DNA from: Roseibium denhamense
GTDB lineage: Bacteria > Pseudomonadota > Alphaproteobacteria > Rhizobiales > Stappiaceae
DNA: 64,000 bases
Direction of reading: 5' to 3'
Assembly (NCBI RefSeq): GCF_009711415.1
Contig: NZ_SMLZ01000102.1
Coordinates: 37,875 to 101,874, forward strand
Shown here: positions 1 through 8,880 of the stretch, in pieces
Position numbering within the stretch: position 1 is the first letter of the stretch
How the letters are laid out: each line of letters opens with the position of its first letter
The notes under the pieces: generated by a model
What the model was told of the DNA's origin: nothing
The model's input: only the letters and a program-made list of their open reading frames with translations
Database searches by the model: none
Made by a program: the position numbers and the translations under genes

Positions 1-198
1 CAACGCGCTGCGGAATAGGCGTTCTTCGTTGGAGATCGCCTGGCGGGTCGATTCTTCAGAGGCGATATAGCCTACAAAAAGAAGAGACGCTGCCGTGACC
101 GCAATCAGCAGTCCAGCAAGAGCAAAGGCCAAACGGGAAATTTGCTGGCGCGGCGCCTTAATAGGCTGGTCCGTGTGTCGACGCCTGAACTCGGTCAA
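1..198 (-). CDS. Partial membrane sensor protein, N-terminus only (paralogue of the next GGDEF protein)
   Basis: This minus-strand reading frame runs off the left edge of the window, so only about 66 N-terminal residues are visible. It opens at a TTG codon two codons after an in-frame TGA. The visible part has a basic leader, a hydrophobic segment (about residues 22-44: LAFALAGLLIAVTAASLLF) and a following stretch that aligns closely with the N-terminus of the adjacent 365-1900 protein, including A-SL-F before and RQA-S-E-RLF--AL after the membrane exit. By that similarity it is probably a second CHASE4-like sensor, possibly also ending in GGDEF; the output domain lies outside the window. Tandem duplication is inferred. 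Confidence 0.65.
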   Translation of the reverse strand, partial: MTEFRRRHTDQPIKAPRQQISRLAFALAGLLIAVTAASLLFVGYIASEESTRQAISNEERLFRSAL

Positions 199-322
199 AT
201 CTCAGCTCGTTGTTAATGATCGTCCTTCGCGCGCAAAGGCTCGTATACGCAGCCATGATACTGCGTAATGTATTAATGGTCGGTGCGTTTGATCAAATAG
301 AGGCGGGAAAAGAGACTAGTAT

Positions 323-339
323 TTATGACATGGTCATAA
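323..339. promoter_or_regulatory. Perfect palindrome TTATGAC-ATG-GTCATAA, candidate operator
   Basis: Arms of 7 bp separated by 3 bp lie in the 166-bp gap between the two tandem sensor genes, about 125 bp upstream of the TTG start of the truncated gene. It lacks a U-tract, so a transcription-factor site is more likely than a terminator. The cognate regulator is unknown. Confidence 0.4.
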
Positions 340-364
340 GTTGCATTAAATGAAAATGCGCAAT

Positions 365-1900
365 CTATTGTTGTTGCTTGAGCTTGTGTACGTTCTCTGC
401 TTGTGTGTCTTGGGCCGCTTCCAGCTGCCCGGACCCGGCAAACACACACATGTTCCGCCCCCGCTGTTTGGCGGTGTATAGCGCTGTATCAGCACTGCGG
501 ATCAGTTCCGTTTCGCCTGTGCCATGAGCAGGCGCTTGTGCAATTCCGATACTCATGCCGATCATGACTGTCTTTTCGGCTCCAATGTCGATTGGCCGGG
601 CAATAGAATTGAGGATCTTGTCCGCCACTGTTTTCAAGGTGGCCGCATCGCTAAAGGCAGTAATCAGGATCACAAACTCGTCGCCGCCAATTCGGCTGAC
701 AACACCGGCCTTGCCCATCAGCGCCTGAAGGCGATCTGCGACCTCGCACAAGACCCTGTCACCGGCTTCGTGGCCGTATGTGTCGTTGACCGGCTTGAAC
801 TTGTCCAGGTCGCAAGCCATGACCGCAAAGCCCTTCTCCGGCTGGGCATCGAGCGCATAGGAGAGGCAATCGGAAAAATGGTGCCGGTTTGGGAGACCCG
901 TCAGCGCATCATGCCGGGCAAAATGACGATTTTTGCGCTCGCTTTCTTCAAGAGACGCCGATAGGCGGCTGATCTTATTGGCAATGGCTATCGAGACCAC
1001 GGCAATGATCGCTGTGATGAGCAACACCAGTGGCAAGGCCGCATACCAGATGTTCCGTCCAGGCTTGGAATGGTCCCACCGGAAGTAGCCAACGGCCGAT
1101 CCATCCGCGGACGCGACAACATAATGGTACGGTTGCCGTTTTTCCGGCGGCCCCTCGGTGAATCGGAAGTCGTTGAACGCCAGCTGACTGTTGACGTCCT
1201 GCAGCCAGTCATCGTCCAGATAGACCGCATTGATAAGGATTGACGGGTAGGGACCATCCAGTTGAACGAGTCCCTCGTCCGGCAGTATCGGCATCGTACT
1301 CACGATTGCCGGTTGTCCGTCCACGATTGCGAAAGCAGACATGGAAACGTCAATCAGGGCATCATGCGGCAGATACCATTCGGCAAAAATCGAACCGGAA
1401 GTACGCTGCTTTTCTATAAATGCAGCCCGGGTCTGCTCGGCCAAGTCCACCAGCAAAGGCCTTGGGGGCTGATCAGCTTCGGAAAACGACACCCGGTTTT
1501 CAATTGCCCCGGCAATCAGGCTACCGGCCGGGTCTACGATAAACGTCCGGGGCAGGCCAAAGTCTTCCCACAGATCCTCGACAAGTTCATCTTTAATGAA
1601 ATCCTGGTCGATAGGCGCCGTTACGGCGGCAAATGAAGGGTCCCATTGGACCAACTCGATCTGATCGCGTGCAATTTGCCGGTGGTTTTCCGCCAGAGCG
1701 TTGCCAAACCGCAGTTGCTCGCTTTCAAGCGCTTGCCGGTCGGCCTCGCGCCATGCCAGATGCGCGATAAACATGAGGGATGCGGTCGAAAGAAAGATCA
1801 AGAGCGCGGCCAGGCCATAGATCCAGACCTTTATGCGACGGCCCGCCGTCGAACTTGTGCCGTAAGCTGTAGTTGCAGCAAGTGTTGGTCTGGTCCGCAA
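365..1900 (-). CDS. Membrane diguanylate cyclase, CHASE4-like sensor plus GGDEF
   Basis: A 511-residue inner-membrane sensor that should make cyclic di-GMP from two GTP. A first membrane segment (about 26-48) and a second (about 286-308) bracket a periplasmic region of CHASE4 type (ending of helix QIARDQIELVQWDPSF, then FIVDP-G). The cytoplasmic GGDEF domain begins at RHDALTGLPNR and has an intact GGDEF at about 405-409, so it is predicted active. The product-inhibition I-site (RxxD ending five residues before GGDEF) is absent: that position reads GKAG. No EAL domain follows. The C-terminal tail of about 20 residues is Gln-rich. The gene follows a truncated paralogue on the same strand. The sensed ligand is not evident. 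Confidence 0.85.
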   Translation of the reverse strand: MRTRPTLAATTAYGTSSTAGRRIKVWIYGLAALLIFLSTASLMFIAHLAWREADRQALESEQLRFGNALAENHRQIARDQIELVQWDPSFAAVTAPIDQDFIKDELVEDLWEDFGLPRTFIVDPAGSLIAGAIENRVSFSEADQPPRPLLVDLAEQTRAAFIEKQRTSGSIFAEWYLPHDALIDVSMSAFAIVDGQPAIVSTMPILPDEGLVQLDGPYPSILINAVYLDDDWLQDVNSQLAFNDFRFTEGPPEKRQPYHYVVASADGSAVGYFRWDHSKPGRNIWYAALPLVLLITAIIAVVSIAIANKISRLSASLEESERKNRHFARHDALTGLPNRHHFSDCLSYALDAQPEKGFAVMACDLDKFKPVNDTYGHEAGDRVLCEVADRLQALMGKAGVVSRIGGDEFVILITAFSDAATLKTVADKILNSIARPIDIGAEKTVMIGMSIGIAQAPAHGTGETELIRSADTALYTAKQRGRNMCVFAGSGQLEAAQDTQAENVHKLKQQQ

Positions 1901-1985
1901 TGAGACGTCCCCGATAGGTTTCCGTCTCCTTATGTACCCTCGGATATTTAACAGCCCGTGCGCTTATTGCCGCAATTTTTCCAGA

Positions 1986-3179
1986 TTAGGGCAAGGTTCC
2001 GGCAGTCTTCATAAAGCGCGTGATCTCATCTTCAGTGTTGAAGGCGTGGACAGATGCACGCACCAAAGCGTCAAGGCCCCGCGCAGGCAGGTCGATGCGG
2101 GCGGAACTTGCGGAACTGACTGATACGTTCATGTTGTGAGCCGATAAGCGTTGCTGAGTTTGGGCGGGCGTCTCGCCATCAACGGTGAAGGTTACGATGC
2201 CGCCCTTGTTCTTGCCCTTGTCATGCAACGTGACCTTGGAGACCTTTGAGAGTTCCGCGCGCAACTGAGCGCCAAGCTCGCAGACACGTTTGCCAATCCG
2301 GTCCATGCCAAATCCGATGGCGTAGCGGGTTGCAACGCCCAACCCGATCTGGCCGGCGACATATCGTTCCCAGTTTTCAAACCGCTTTGCGTGGGGGACC
2401 AGGTCGTAGGTGTTTTCATCAAGCCACTTTGTTGCCTGAAGGTCGACGAATGGCGGTTCGATTTGGTCCAACGCCGCATCACTCACATACAAAAATCCCG
2501 TTCCACGCGGACCGCGAAGGTACTTCCGGCCGGTGCCAGACAGGATGTGGCATCCGATTTCCGCAACGTTGAGCGGGATCTGACCCGCCGACTGGCAAGC
2601 ATCCAGTAGATAGAGAACTGCAGCTTTCGCCGCGATAGCCCCGACTTCCTCGGCCGGATTGATAAGGCCGGAGAAGGTTGGGATGTGGGTAAGAGCAATG
2701 AGCCGCGTCTTGGGCCCGATTGCAGCTTGAAGGGCCGTGAGGTCGATCTGGCCGTGCTCGTCGTCTTCTATGAGGTCGATTTCGATCCCCTTGCGGGCCT
2801 TCATCTGCAAGAACGCGACATAGTTGGACACATATTCGGCTCGCCCGGTTATGATCCGGTCGCCCTCCCGGAAGTCGATCCCGTAAAAGGCCATGTCCCA
2901 GGCGCGCGTCGCATTTTCCACATATGCGATTTCATGCGGGCGGCAGCCGATCAGAGCAGCAAGCCCGGTATAAAATGCATCGAGCCCGGATTGAGCCGCT
3001 GCCGCAGCCTCATAGCCGCCGATCCGTGCTTCAAGATCAAGATGGTTTTTGACCGCGTCAAGGACAGGAGCAAGGGCAAGCCCCGTGCCGGCATTGTTAA
3101 AGTGGATGCGCTGGCTTACACCGGGCGTATCTTCGCGCATGGTCGAAATATCGCGCTCAGATAGGGACGGAACGATCAT
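1986..3179 (-). CDS. Aminotransferase class V-fold PLP enzyme (cysteine desulfurase-like)
   Basis: A 397-residue fold-type I PLP enzyme. Visible landmarks are the N-terminal IHFNNAGTGLA (substrate loop of the class V family), AYVENATRAWDMAF (phosphate-binding turn), the DACQSAGQ motif with Asp193 and Gln196 contacting PLP, and the Schiff-base lysine in LSGTGRKYLRGPRGTGFLY (Lys219). The start is supported by GAGGAG about 5 bases upstream. The long conserved active-site cysteine loop of IscS/SufS is not evident, so it is probably an isopenicillin-epimerase/kynureninase-like class V aminotransferase or lyase rather than the Fe-S assembly desulfurase. The substrate cannot be told from sequence. 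It diverges from the GGCT-like gene with a 51-bp gap. Confidence 0.8.
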   Translation of the reverse strand: MIVPSLSERDISTMREDTPGVSQRIHFNNAGTGLALAPVLDAVKNHLDLEARIGGYEAAAAAQSGLDAFYTGLAALIGCRPHEIAYVENATRAWDMAFYGIDFREGDRIITGRAEYVSNYVAFLQMKARKGIEIDLIEDDEHGQIDLTALQAAIGPKTRLIALTHIPTFSGLINPAEEVGAIAAKAAVLYLLDACQSAGQIPLNVAEIGCHILSGTGRKYLRGPRGTGFLYVSDAALDQIEPPFVDLQATKWLDENTYDLVPHAKRFENWERYVAGQIGLGVATRYAIGFGMDRIGKRVCELGAQLRAELSKVSKVTLHDKGKNKGGIVTFTVDGETPAQTQQRLSAHNMNVSVSSASSARIDLPARGLDALVRASVHAFNTEDEITRFMKTAGTLP

Positions 3180-3230
3180 TGCTGCTCCTCAAAACCGGTT
3201 CGGTGGGAAAGAGAGTCGAACAAACTCACG

Positions 3231-3824
3231 ATGACTATCACTTATTTTGGATATGGTTCCCTCGTCAACGCGTCAACGGTTCCAGCAGGGGCTGAGATCA
3301 TTCCTGGCCGGCTGTCCGGCTGGGTGCGCGAATGGCGTTTTTGTGGAATGTGGGAGAACGGCCAGGGCCGGTGTGCTCTGAGTGTCCGGCGTCAACCGGG
3401 AGCCGAAATCTGGGGCGTGATGACCCGGGAGCAGCCATCCCGCATGGGGGCGCTCGAAAAGCGCGAAAGCCGGTATGAAAAGATCTCAGAAATTGCTCAG
3501 GATTTCCGGTGCGAGGCGGAGAAGAAACCGGGTCCGGACGATCTGTTCTTGTTCAAGGCAACACTGGAGAATGAGCGCTGGGGGTGTCAGGTGCATCCCA
3601 TACTCCAGACCTATCTGGATTGCGTTCTTGCGGGCTTCTTCCAGATCTGGGGCGAGGCTGGGATCCGTCATTTCCTGCAAACGACAGACGGCTGGCACGT
3701 GCCTGTTCTGAACGATCGCTCAACGCCCCATTATCCGCGCGCAGTCAGGCTTGAACGGGACCTCGAAGCTCTCATTGATGACATGCTCGAACCACTGAAC
3801 CTGACCTATGTCGATCCGACGTAG
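3231..3824 (+). CDS. Gamma-glutamylcyclotransferase-like (GGCT/ChaC fold) protein
   Basis: A 197-residue cytosolic protein that opens with ITYFGYGSLVN, the YGSL glycine-rich loop that binds the gamma-glutamyl moiety in the GGCT fold. The next segment (PGRLSGWVREWRFCG) matches the second strand of that fold. The usual catalytic glutamate would fall in the segment around MGALEKRESRYEK (ExxE region). Family members cleave gamma-glutamyl amino acids or glutathione to 5-oxoproline; activity here is inferred. It ends 8 bp before the convergent VIT1/CCC1 gene. Confidence 0.7.
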   Translation: MTITYFGYGSLVNASTVPAGAEIIPGRLSGWVREWRFCGMWENGQGRCALSVRRQPGAEIWGVMTREQPSRMGALEKRESRYEKISEIAQDFRCEAEKKPGPDDLFLFKATLENERWGCQVHPILQTYLDCVLAGFFQIWGEAGIRHFLQTTDGWHVPVLNDRSTPHYPRAVRLERDLEALIDDMLEPLNLTYVDPT

Positions 3825-3832
3825 GTGACCGG

Positions 3833-4564
3833 TCACGTTAGCAGCACCTGCAACCCGTGCCCGGCTGCGTAGGCAATCGCGGCCGCAGTCATGCCGATGG
3901 CCACGGTTTCAAGTCCGCAAAGGATCCAAAACCGCTCTGACCAGCGGGCCCGGACCGAGCCAATGGCAAAAAACGCCAAGGCTGTAAGCAGCGTCGCGAC
4001 AATTACGTCGCTGCCGAATGCCAGCAAAAAGGGCAGAAGCGGCAAGGCGCCGAACAGGACAAATGCGCAGAATGTGTATCCGGCGGCTTTCATCGGATCG
4101 CGTGTATCTCCGGCAATGCCGTATTCGCCCTGCAGCATGGTTTCAATCCACATGGTCCTGTTTGACGCCACGAGACGGACGATTTCATCAAGGTCTTTGC
4201 CGCTAAAGCCCTTGGCCTTGAAAATCTGCCTGATTTCTTCCCGTTCGCCATCGGGCTCCAAGGCAATGTGTTTTTCCTCGATTGCCCGCAGGCGGGCAAT
4301 GTCTTCGTTCTCCGATTTGGAGCCGGTGTAGTTAGCCGCAGCCATTGAAAAGCCGTCTGCCAAAAGATTGGCAATTCCGAGGATGAGGATCACGGTCGAA
4401 GAAAGCCCGGCACCTGCGGATCCGGCGACAATGGCAAATGTCGTGACGGCACCATCGATACCTCCATAGACCCAGTCACGAAGGTAGCTGGTCGTGGGCC
4501 CTTTGGCCAAGCGGGTCGCAATATCTGACGGCTTGTGGCTGTGCTCCAAGTCTTGCCGGTGCAT
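3833..4564 (-). CDS. VIT1/CCC1 family transporter
   Basis: A 243-residue membrane protein of the vacuolar iron transporter (VIT1/CCC1) family, which exports Fe(II) or Mn(II). TM1 starts in YLRDWVYGGIDGAVTTFAIVAG and TM2 in VILILGIANLLADGFSMAAANYTGSKSE, both family signatures. A charged cytoplasmic segment rich in Glu (about 85-130, metal-binding domain in VIT proteins) is followed by three more hydrophobic segments to the C-terminus. I prefer the internal ATG at 4564, with GAAGGGA 9 bases upstream, over the ATG at 4612, which lacks a spaced ribosome site. It converges with the GGCT-like gene. Confidence 0.85.
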   Translation of the reverse strand: MHRQDLEHSHKPSDIATRLAKGPTTSYLRDWVYGGIDGAVTTFAIVAGSAGAGLSSTVILILGIANLLADGFSMAAANYTGSKSENEDIARLRAIEEKHIALEPDGEREEIRQIFKAKGFSGKDLDEIVRLVASNRTMWIETMLQGEYGIAGDTRDPMKAAGYTFCAFVLFGALPLLPFLLAFGSDVIVATLLTALAFFAIGSVRARWSERFWILCGLETVAIGMTAAAIAYAAGHGLQVLLT

Positions 4565-4841
4565 GGCTGATCGTCCCTTCGTGACGGCCAGCATGACCGC
4601 GCGATTGGCCATCCACCATGATCTTGCTCAAGCGGTTCTGTTTAAAGGACCCCGGCCTTACCCGTCATTGGGCGTGTTTAATCGGAATGATCGATGAATT
4701 AAGATCAAGAATACAGAAAACTTTGCGTCAGATCGGAAGTGGCCAAGCCCGTCCGACAGGTGTATAAGGCCGCACGATTGCGTCCTCAAACCCGTGCGCC
4801 AAGCAAGAAAGTTCCTTGGGTTGAGGCATAAGAGAAGCAAA

Positions 4842-4857
4842 GGGACCACCGGGTCCC
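4842..4857 (+). promoter_or_regulatory. Short stem-loop just upstream of the aroG ribosome-binding site
   Basis: GGGACC-ACCG-GGTCCC forms a 6-bp perfect stem ending 3 bases before the GAGGAG Shine-Dalgarno of aroG. Its placement could modulate translation initiation; no leader peptide was found. Weak evidence. Confidence 0.25.
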
Positions 4858-4873
4858 GACGAGGAGAATGACA

Positions 4874-6256
4874 ATGGCGGAAAAGTGGAGCCCGGACGGC
4901 TGGAGATCCTTGCCGATCTTGCAGGTGCCGGAATACCCGGATCAAGAGGCTTTGGCGGATGTGGAACATCGCCTGTCGACTTATCCGCCGCTCGTATTTG
5001 CAGGTGAGGCCAGAGCGCTGAAAAACCAGCTGGCCGAAGTTGCGAAGGGAAATGGTTTCCTGCTGCAGGGCGGTGACTGCGCCGAAAGCTTCGCCGAACA
5101 CCATCCTGACCACATCCGGGATTTCTTCCGTGTGTTCCTGCAGATGGCGGTGGTTCTCACCTATGCTGCATCGCAGCCGGTGGTGAAGGTTGGCCGGATC
5201 GCCGGCCAGTTCGCAAAACCGCGGTCGTCCAACATCGAGAAAAAGGATGATGTGGAGCTGCCGAGCTACCGTGGTGACATCATCAACGACATCAACTTCA
5301 CACCGGAAAGCCGTATTCCGGATCCGAACCGGATGGCCATGGCCTACCGGCAATCCGCTGCGACGCTGAATCTCCTGAGAGCCTTCTCCCAAGGCGGTTT
5401 TGCGAATTTGGATCAGGTGCATCAATGGATGCTCGGTTTCATCTCCGACAGCCCTCAAGGCCACCGTTACAAGGAGCTGGCGGACCGGATCAGTGAATCC
5501 CTGTCCTTCATGCGTGCGTGCGGCATCACCCGGGACAGCGTTCCCCAGCTCCGGGGAACTGATTTCTTCACCAGCCACGAAGCGCTGCTTCTGGGGTATG
5601 AAGAATCGCTGACCCGCGTCGATTCCACGTCCGGCGATTGGTACGCAACCTCTGGCCACATGCTGTGGATCGGCGACCGGACCCGTCAGCCCGACCATGC
5701 GCATGTCGAATTCTTCCGGGGCATCAAGAACCCGATTGGCTTGAAGTGTGGTCCGTCCCTGACGCCGGATGGTTTGCTGGAGCTGGTCGACATTCTGAAT
5801 CCGGACAATGAACCGGGTCGCCTGACCCTGATCGCGCGGTTTGGCGCCGACAAAGTCTTTGACCATCTGCCCCAGCTGGTGCGCGCGATTGAACGCGAAG
5901 GAAAGTCCGTGGTTTGGTCCTGCGATCCGATGCATGGCAACACCATTTCGGCAGGCGGTTACAAAACCCGTCCGTTCGACCGGATCTTGCGGGAAGTCGA
6001 GGCGTTCTTTGCGGTCCACCGTGCGGAAGGCACCCATCCGGGTGGCGTCCATGTGGAAATGACCGGCCGCAACGTGACAGAATGCACGGGCGGTGCCCGG
6101 GCGCTGACCGAGGAGCAGCTCGGTGACCGGTACCACACCCACTGCGACCCGCGTTTGAACGCGGATCAGGCGCTTGAGTTGGCTTTCCTGATTGCGGAAA
6201 ATCTCAAGAAGGAACGTGACGACCGGCAAAGCGAGCCGCTGGCTGCCAGCGCGTAA
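4874..6256 (+). CDS. aroG: Class II 3-deoxy-7-phosphoheptulonate synthase
   Basis: A 460-residue class II (plant/AroAII type) DAHP synthase catalysing PEP plus erythrose 4-phosphate to DAHP, first step of the shikimate pathway in the cytosol. Family signatures are visible throughout: [15 protein letters not shown] (metal-binding Cys), [23 protein letters not shown], a [15 protein letters not shown] segment, [19 protein letters not shown], and [15 protein letters not shown]. Length is normal. Of two in-frame ATGs, the second (4874) sits 7 bases after GAGGAG, whereas the first (4868) would have almost no spacing. Transcribed alone and followed by a strong terminator. Confidence 0.93.
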   Translation: MAEKWSPDGWRSLPILQVPEYPDQEALADVEHRLSTYPPLVFAGEARALKNQLAEVAKGNGFLLQGGDCAESFAEHHPDHIRDFFRVFLQMAVVLTYAASQPVVKVGRIAGQFAKPRSSNIEKKDDVELPSYRGDIINDINFTPESRIPDPNRMAMAYRQSAATLNLLRAFSQGGFANLDQVHQWMLGFISDSPQGHRYKELADRISESLSFMRACGITRDSVPQLRGTDFFTSHEALLLGYEESLTRVDSTSGDWYATSGHMLWIGDRTRQPDHAHVEFFRGIKNPIGLKCGPSLTPDGLLELVDILNPDNEPGRLTLIARFGADKVFDHLPQLVRAIEREGKSVVWSCDPMHGNTISAGGYKTRPFDRILREVEAFFAVHRAEGTHPGGVHVEMTGRNVTECTGGARALTEEQLGDRYHTHCDPRLNADQALELAFLIAENLKKERDDRQSEPLAASA

Positions 6257-6287
6257 TCCGCGAATTCGAAAACCACGCATTAACCTT

Positions 6288-6319
6288 GAGGGCGGCTTTT
6301 GCCGCCCTCTTGTCGTTTT
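6288..6319 (+). terminator. Rho-independent terminator of aroG
   Basis: A perfect 9-bp stem (GAGGGCGGC / GCCGCCCTC) with a TTTT loop is followed by TTGTCGTTTT, 32 bp after the aroG stop codon. Confidence 0.85.
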
Positions 6320-6421
6320 GCATAACAATTGATTCAAATTCCGGCAAACCGTAAGGGTGCATTAACCCAAAAAGCGCATGCCTAAATGAGTTGAGGAACT
6401 GTTCGTAAGGAACTGATTACG

Positions 6422-6952
6422 TTGCGTGAGTTATGGGATCTGTCGAGGGTGTCCTGCCTCGTTGCAGAGGACAATCCTCACATGCGTTCAATTCTGCGGT
6501 CGGTCTTGTCTGGCTTCGGAATCCGGGCAATTTATGAGGCGTCCGACGGCGCAGAGGCGTTGGAATTGGTTGTCGACCGGAAGCCGGATATCGTGCTTTG
6601 CGATTGGGCCATGCAACCCTTCGGCGGAAACGAATTTCTGAAGATCTTGCGCGGTGACCGTGACCCGCTCATCTGCACGATGCCGGTCCTTGTAATCACC
6701 GCACATGCCAAACGGACCACTATTCTGGAGGCGATAGGGATCGGCATTCATGGATTTGTGGCCAAGCCGATCGCGCCCGCCATCCTTTACAAACACATGT
6801 GCGACATTCTTCAGCGCCAGCAAGTTGAGGGCCCAAGCACGGGGATCATGGGGCCAGGTGACCAGAAAACGCGTAGCCTAGACATAACCGATCTGTCCGG
6901 CATGGCTCCGAAAGACCAGCCTGATCCGGCGCAAGCGCTCGCGCTTTTGTAA
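6422..6952 (+). CDS. Stand-alone receiver-domain response regulator
   Basis: A 176-residue CheY-like receiver. The acidic pocket is Glu16-Asp17 (VAEDN), the phosphoacceptor is Asp61 (DIVLCDWAMQ), Thr94/Ala95 region is VLVITAHA, and the conserved lysine is Lys115 in FVAKPI. About 50 C-terminal residues after the receiver are Pro/Asp-rich with no recognisable output domain, so it probably acts by protein-protein contact in a phosphorelay. The start is TTG with AAGGA about 10 bases upstream; an in-frame stop closely precedes it and no ATG is available. No histidine kinase is adjacent, so it is an orphan. Confidence 0.85.
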   Translation: MRELWDLSRVSCLVAEDNPHMRSILRSVLSGFGIRAIYEASDGAEALELVVDRKPDIVLCDWAMQPFGGNEFLKILRGDRDPLICTMPVLVITAHAKRTTILEAIGIGIHGFVAKPIAPAILYKHMCDILQRQQVEGPSTGIMGPGDQKTRSLDITDLSGMAPKDQPDPAQALALL

Positions 6953-6997
6953 TCCGCCATCTGTTGTTTCGCGCGAGCGGGTAACGCTTCTAGGTTA

Positions 6998-7098
6998 GCG
7001 GGCGGTTAATCGGGATAAATACGCCGCCCAAAGATGCTCGGTTATTAACTGGGCGATCATCTTTGGGCGTTTCTAACTAAACACCCGATGCTCGAGCC
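6998..7098 (-). repeat. Structured intergenic repeat, copy a
   Basis: One of three related elements of about 100 bp in this window (others at 44971-45075 and 57351-57458). It contains a perfect 12-bp inverted repeat, CGCCCAAAGATG (7025-7036) and CATCTTTGGGCG (7058-7069), followed by a second hairpin GGGCGTTT / AAACACCC and ending in GATGCTCGAGCC. The equivalent end in the other copies is GATGCTCTAGCC. It lies between the receiver gene and nadE. Confidence 0.75.
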
Positions 7099-7179
7099 GG
7101 GGGCAGTCGAAATGTCCGATTGCAAGCGCACGGCCGGGCCGCTACACCATCGGGTAGCAACTATTCCCGGATTATCCTC

Positions 7180-8847
7180 ATGATTTCAGACCGTTTCCGT
7201 TTGGCTGTGGCCCAACTCAATCCAACAGTTGGTGATGTGACCGGCAATTTGAGCCTTGTCAGGGCGGCCCGAGAGGAAGCCGCTCGGAAGGGTGCGGACC
7301 TACTTCTCACATCAGAGCTTGTTTTGGCCGGCTATCTTCCGGAAGATCTGGTTCTAAAGCCCGCATTTGTCCGCAAATGCATGGAAGCGGCCGAACAACT
7401 GGCCTTGGAAACGGCCGATGGCGGTCCGGGGGTGATCATTGGCACCCCTTACAAGGGCGATGATGGCCGGGTCTACAATGCGGCCTTGCTGCTCGACCAG
7501 GGCAAGATCCAATCCGTTCGCTATAAATACGACCTGCCGAACTACAGTGTTTTTGACGAAAAGCGCGTCTTTGCGGCGGGCCCGTTGCCGGGACCGGTTG
7601 ATTTCAGGGGCGTGCGGATTGGTATCCCGATCTGCGAGGATATCTGGAACGACGAAGTTTGTGAGTGCCTGGAAGAAACCGGCGCCGAACTGCTGCTGGT
7701 TCCAAACGGCTCCCCATACTGGGAGAACCGCGCGGAAGAAAGACTGCAGGTCGTTGTTGCCCGTGTTGTGCAGACCAATCTGCCGCTGGTTTACTGCAAT
7801 CAGGTAGGCGGGCAGGATGAGTTGGTTTTTGATGGTGGATCGTTCGCGCTCCAGGCCGACCGGTCGCTGGCCCTGCAGATGCCGCAATTCGCGACCAGCC
7901 TTGCCGTTTCAGACTGGAAACGGGATGGAGAGACCTGGGTCTGTGAAAACGGTCCAATGGACAAACTGCCTGACCTGGATGAGGCCAATTGGCGGGCCTG
8001 CGTCATGGGGCTTGGCGACTATGTGAACAAGAACGGTTTTCCCGGGGTTGTGCTTGGCCTGTCGGGCGGGATCGACTCAGCAATTTGCGCAGCGATGGCC
8101 GTTGATGCGCTCGGGGCTGACCAGGTCCATGCCATCATGCTGCCCTACCGGTACACGTCGGAGGAGAGCATTCAGGACGCAGCCGATTGCGCAAAGGCGC
8201 TTGGCATACGCTATGACACCGTGCCGGTGGCGGAGCCCGTTGAAGGCTTCCTGTCCGCGCTTTCCGGCATGTTCAAGGGTACGAACGAGGACACGACGGA
8301 AGAAAATCTTCAGTCGCGGACCCGTGGGGTCATATTGATGGCGGTCTCCAATAAGTTCGGCAAGATGGTGATGACCACAGGCAACAAGTCAGAAATGTCG
8401 GTCGGTTATGCAACGCTCTATGGCGACATGAATGGCGGCTACAATCCGATCAAGGATCTCTACAAGACGCAGGTTTACCACCTGGCTGACTGGCGGAACC
8501 GGAACCAGCCTGAAGGCCTTCTCGGCCCCAAGGGCGAGGTGATCCCGTCCAACATCATCACAAAGGTGCCAACGGCAGAGCTGCGCGAAAACCAGACAGA
8601 CCAGGATTCGCTCCCGCCCTACGACGTGCTCGACGACATTCTGGAATGTCTGGTCGAAGAGGAGATGTCGGTCGGTGAGATCGAAAAGCGGGGCCACAGC
8701 CGGGATCTGATCCACAGGATCGAGCATCTGTTGTACATTGCTGAATACAAACGCCGCCAAGCCCCACCGGGCGTGAAAATCACTGAGCGCAATTTCGGCA
8801 AGGACCGCCGGTATCCGATCACCAACCGCTTTCGTGATCGTTCCTAA
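7180..8847 (+). CDS. nadE: Glutamine-dependent NAD+ synthetase
   Basis: A 555-residue two-domain enzyme making NAD+ from deamido-NAD+, ATP and glutamine. The N-terminal nitrilase-type glutaminase (about 1-265) shows Glu in SELVLAGY, Lys near RYKYDLPNYSVFDE and the nucleophile Cys in GIPICEDIWND. The C-terminal NAD synthetase (about 275-550) has the PP-loop LGLSGGIDSA and the TTGNKSEMSVGY motif. The homology begins at MISDRFRLAVAQLNP, which supports the ATG at 7180; an in-frame TTG 60 bases upstream would add residues atypical for the family. No clear Shine-Dalgarno precedes the ATG. Repeat copy a lies just upstream. Confidence 0.93.
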   Translation: MISDRFRLAVAQLNPTVGDVTGNLSLVRAAREEAARKGADLLLTSELVLAGYLPEDLVLKPAFVRKCMEAAEQLALETADGGPGVIIGTPYKGDDGRVYNAALLLDQGKIQSVRYKYDLPNYSVFDEKRVFAAGPLPGPVDFRGVRIGIPICEDIWNDEVCECLEETGAELLLVPNGSPYWENRAEERLQVVVARVVQTNLPLVYCNQVGGQDELVFDGGSFALQADRSLALQMPQFATSLAVSDWKRDGETWVCENGPMDKLPDLDEANWRACVMGLGDYVNKNGFPGVVLGLSGGIDSAICAAMAVDALGADQVHAIMLPYRYTSEESIQDAADCAKALGIRYDTVPVAEPVEGFLSALSGMFKGTNEDTTEENLQSRTRGVILMAVSNKFGKMVMTTGNKSEMSVGYATLYGDMNGGYNPIKDLYKTQVYHLADWRNRNQPEGLLGPKGEVIPSNIITKVPTAELRENQTDQDSLPPYDVLDDILECLVEEEMSVGEIEKRGHSRDLIHRIEHLLYIAEYKRRQAPPGVKITERNFGKDRRYPITNRFRDRS

Positions 8848-8880
8848 CACATTGCGCGGCAGGCCGGACGGGACACTTCC

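Noticed and set aside
4842..4857. Stem-loop before aroG as a riboswitch or attenuator
   Set aside because: No aptamer or leader peptide could be found; kept only as a weak regulatory feature.
4658..6337. 559-residue minus-strand open frame
   Set aside because: It lies opposite aroG in full and has no domain; GC-rich codon bias of the real gene keeps the antisense frame open.
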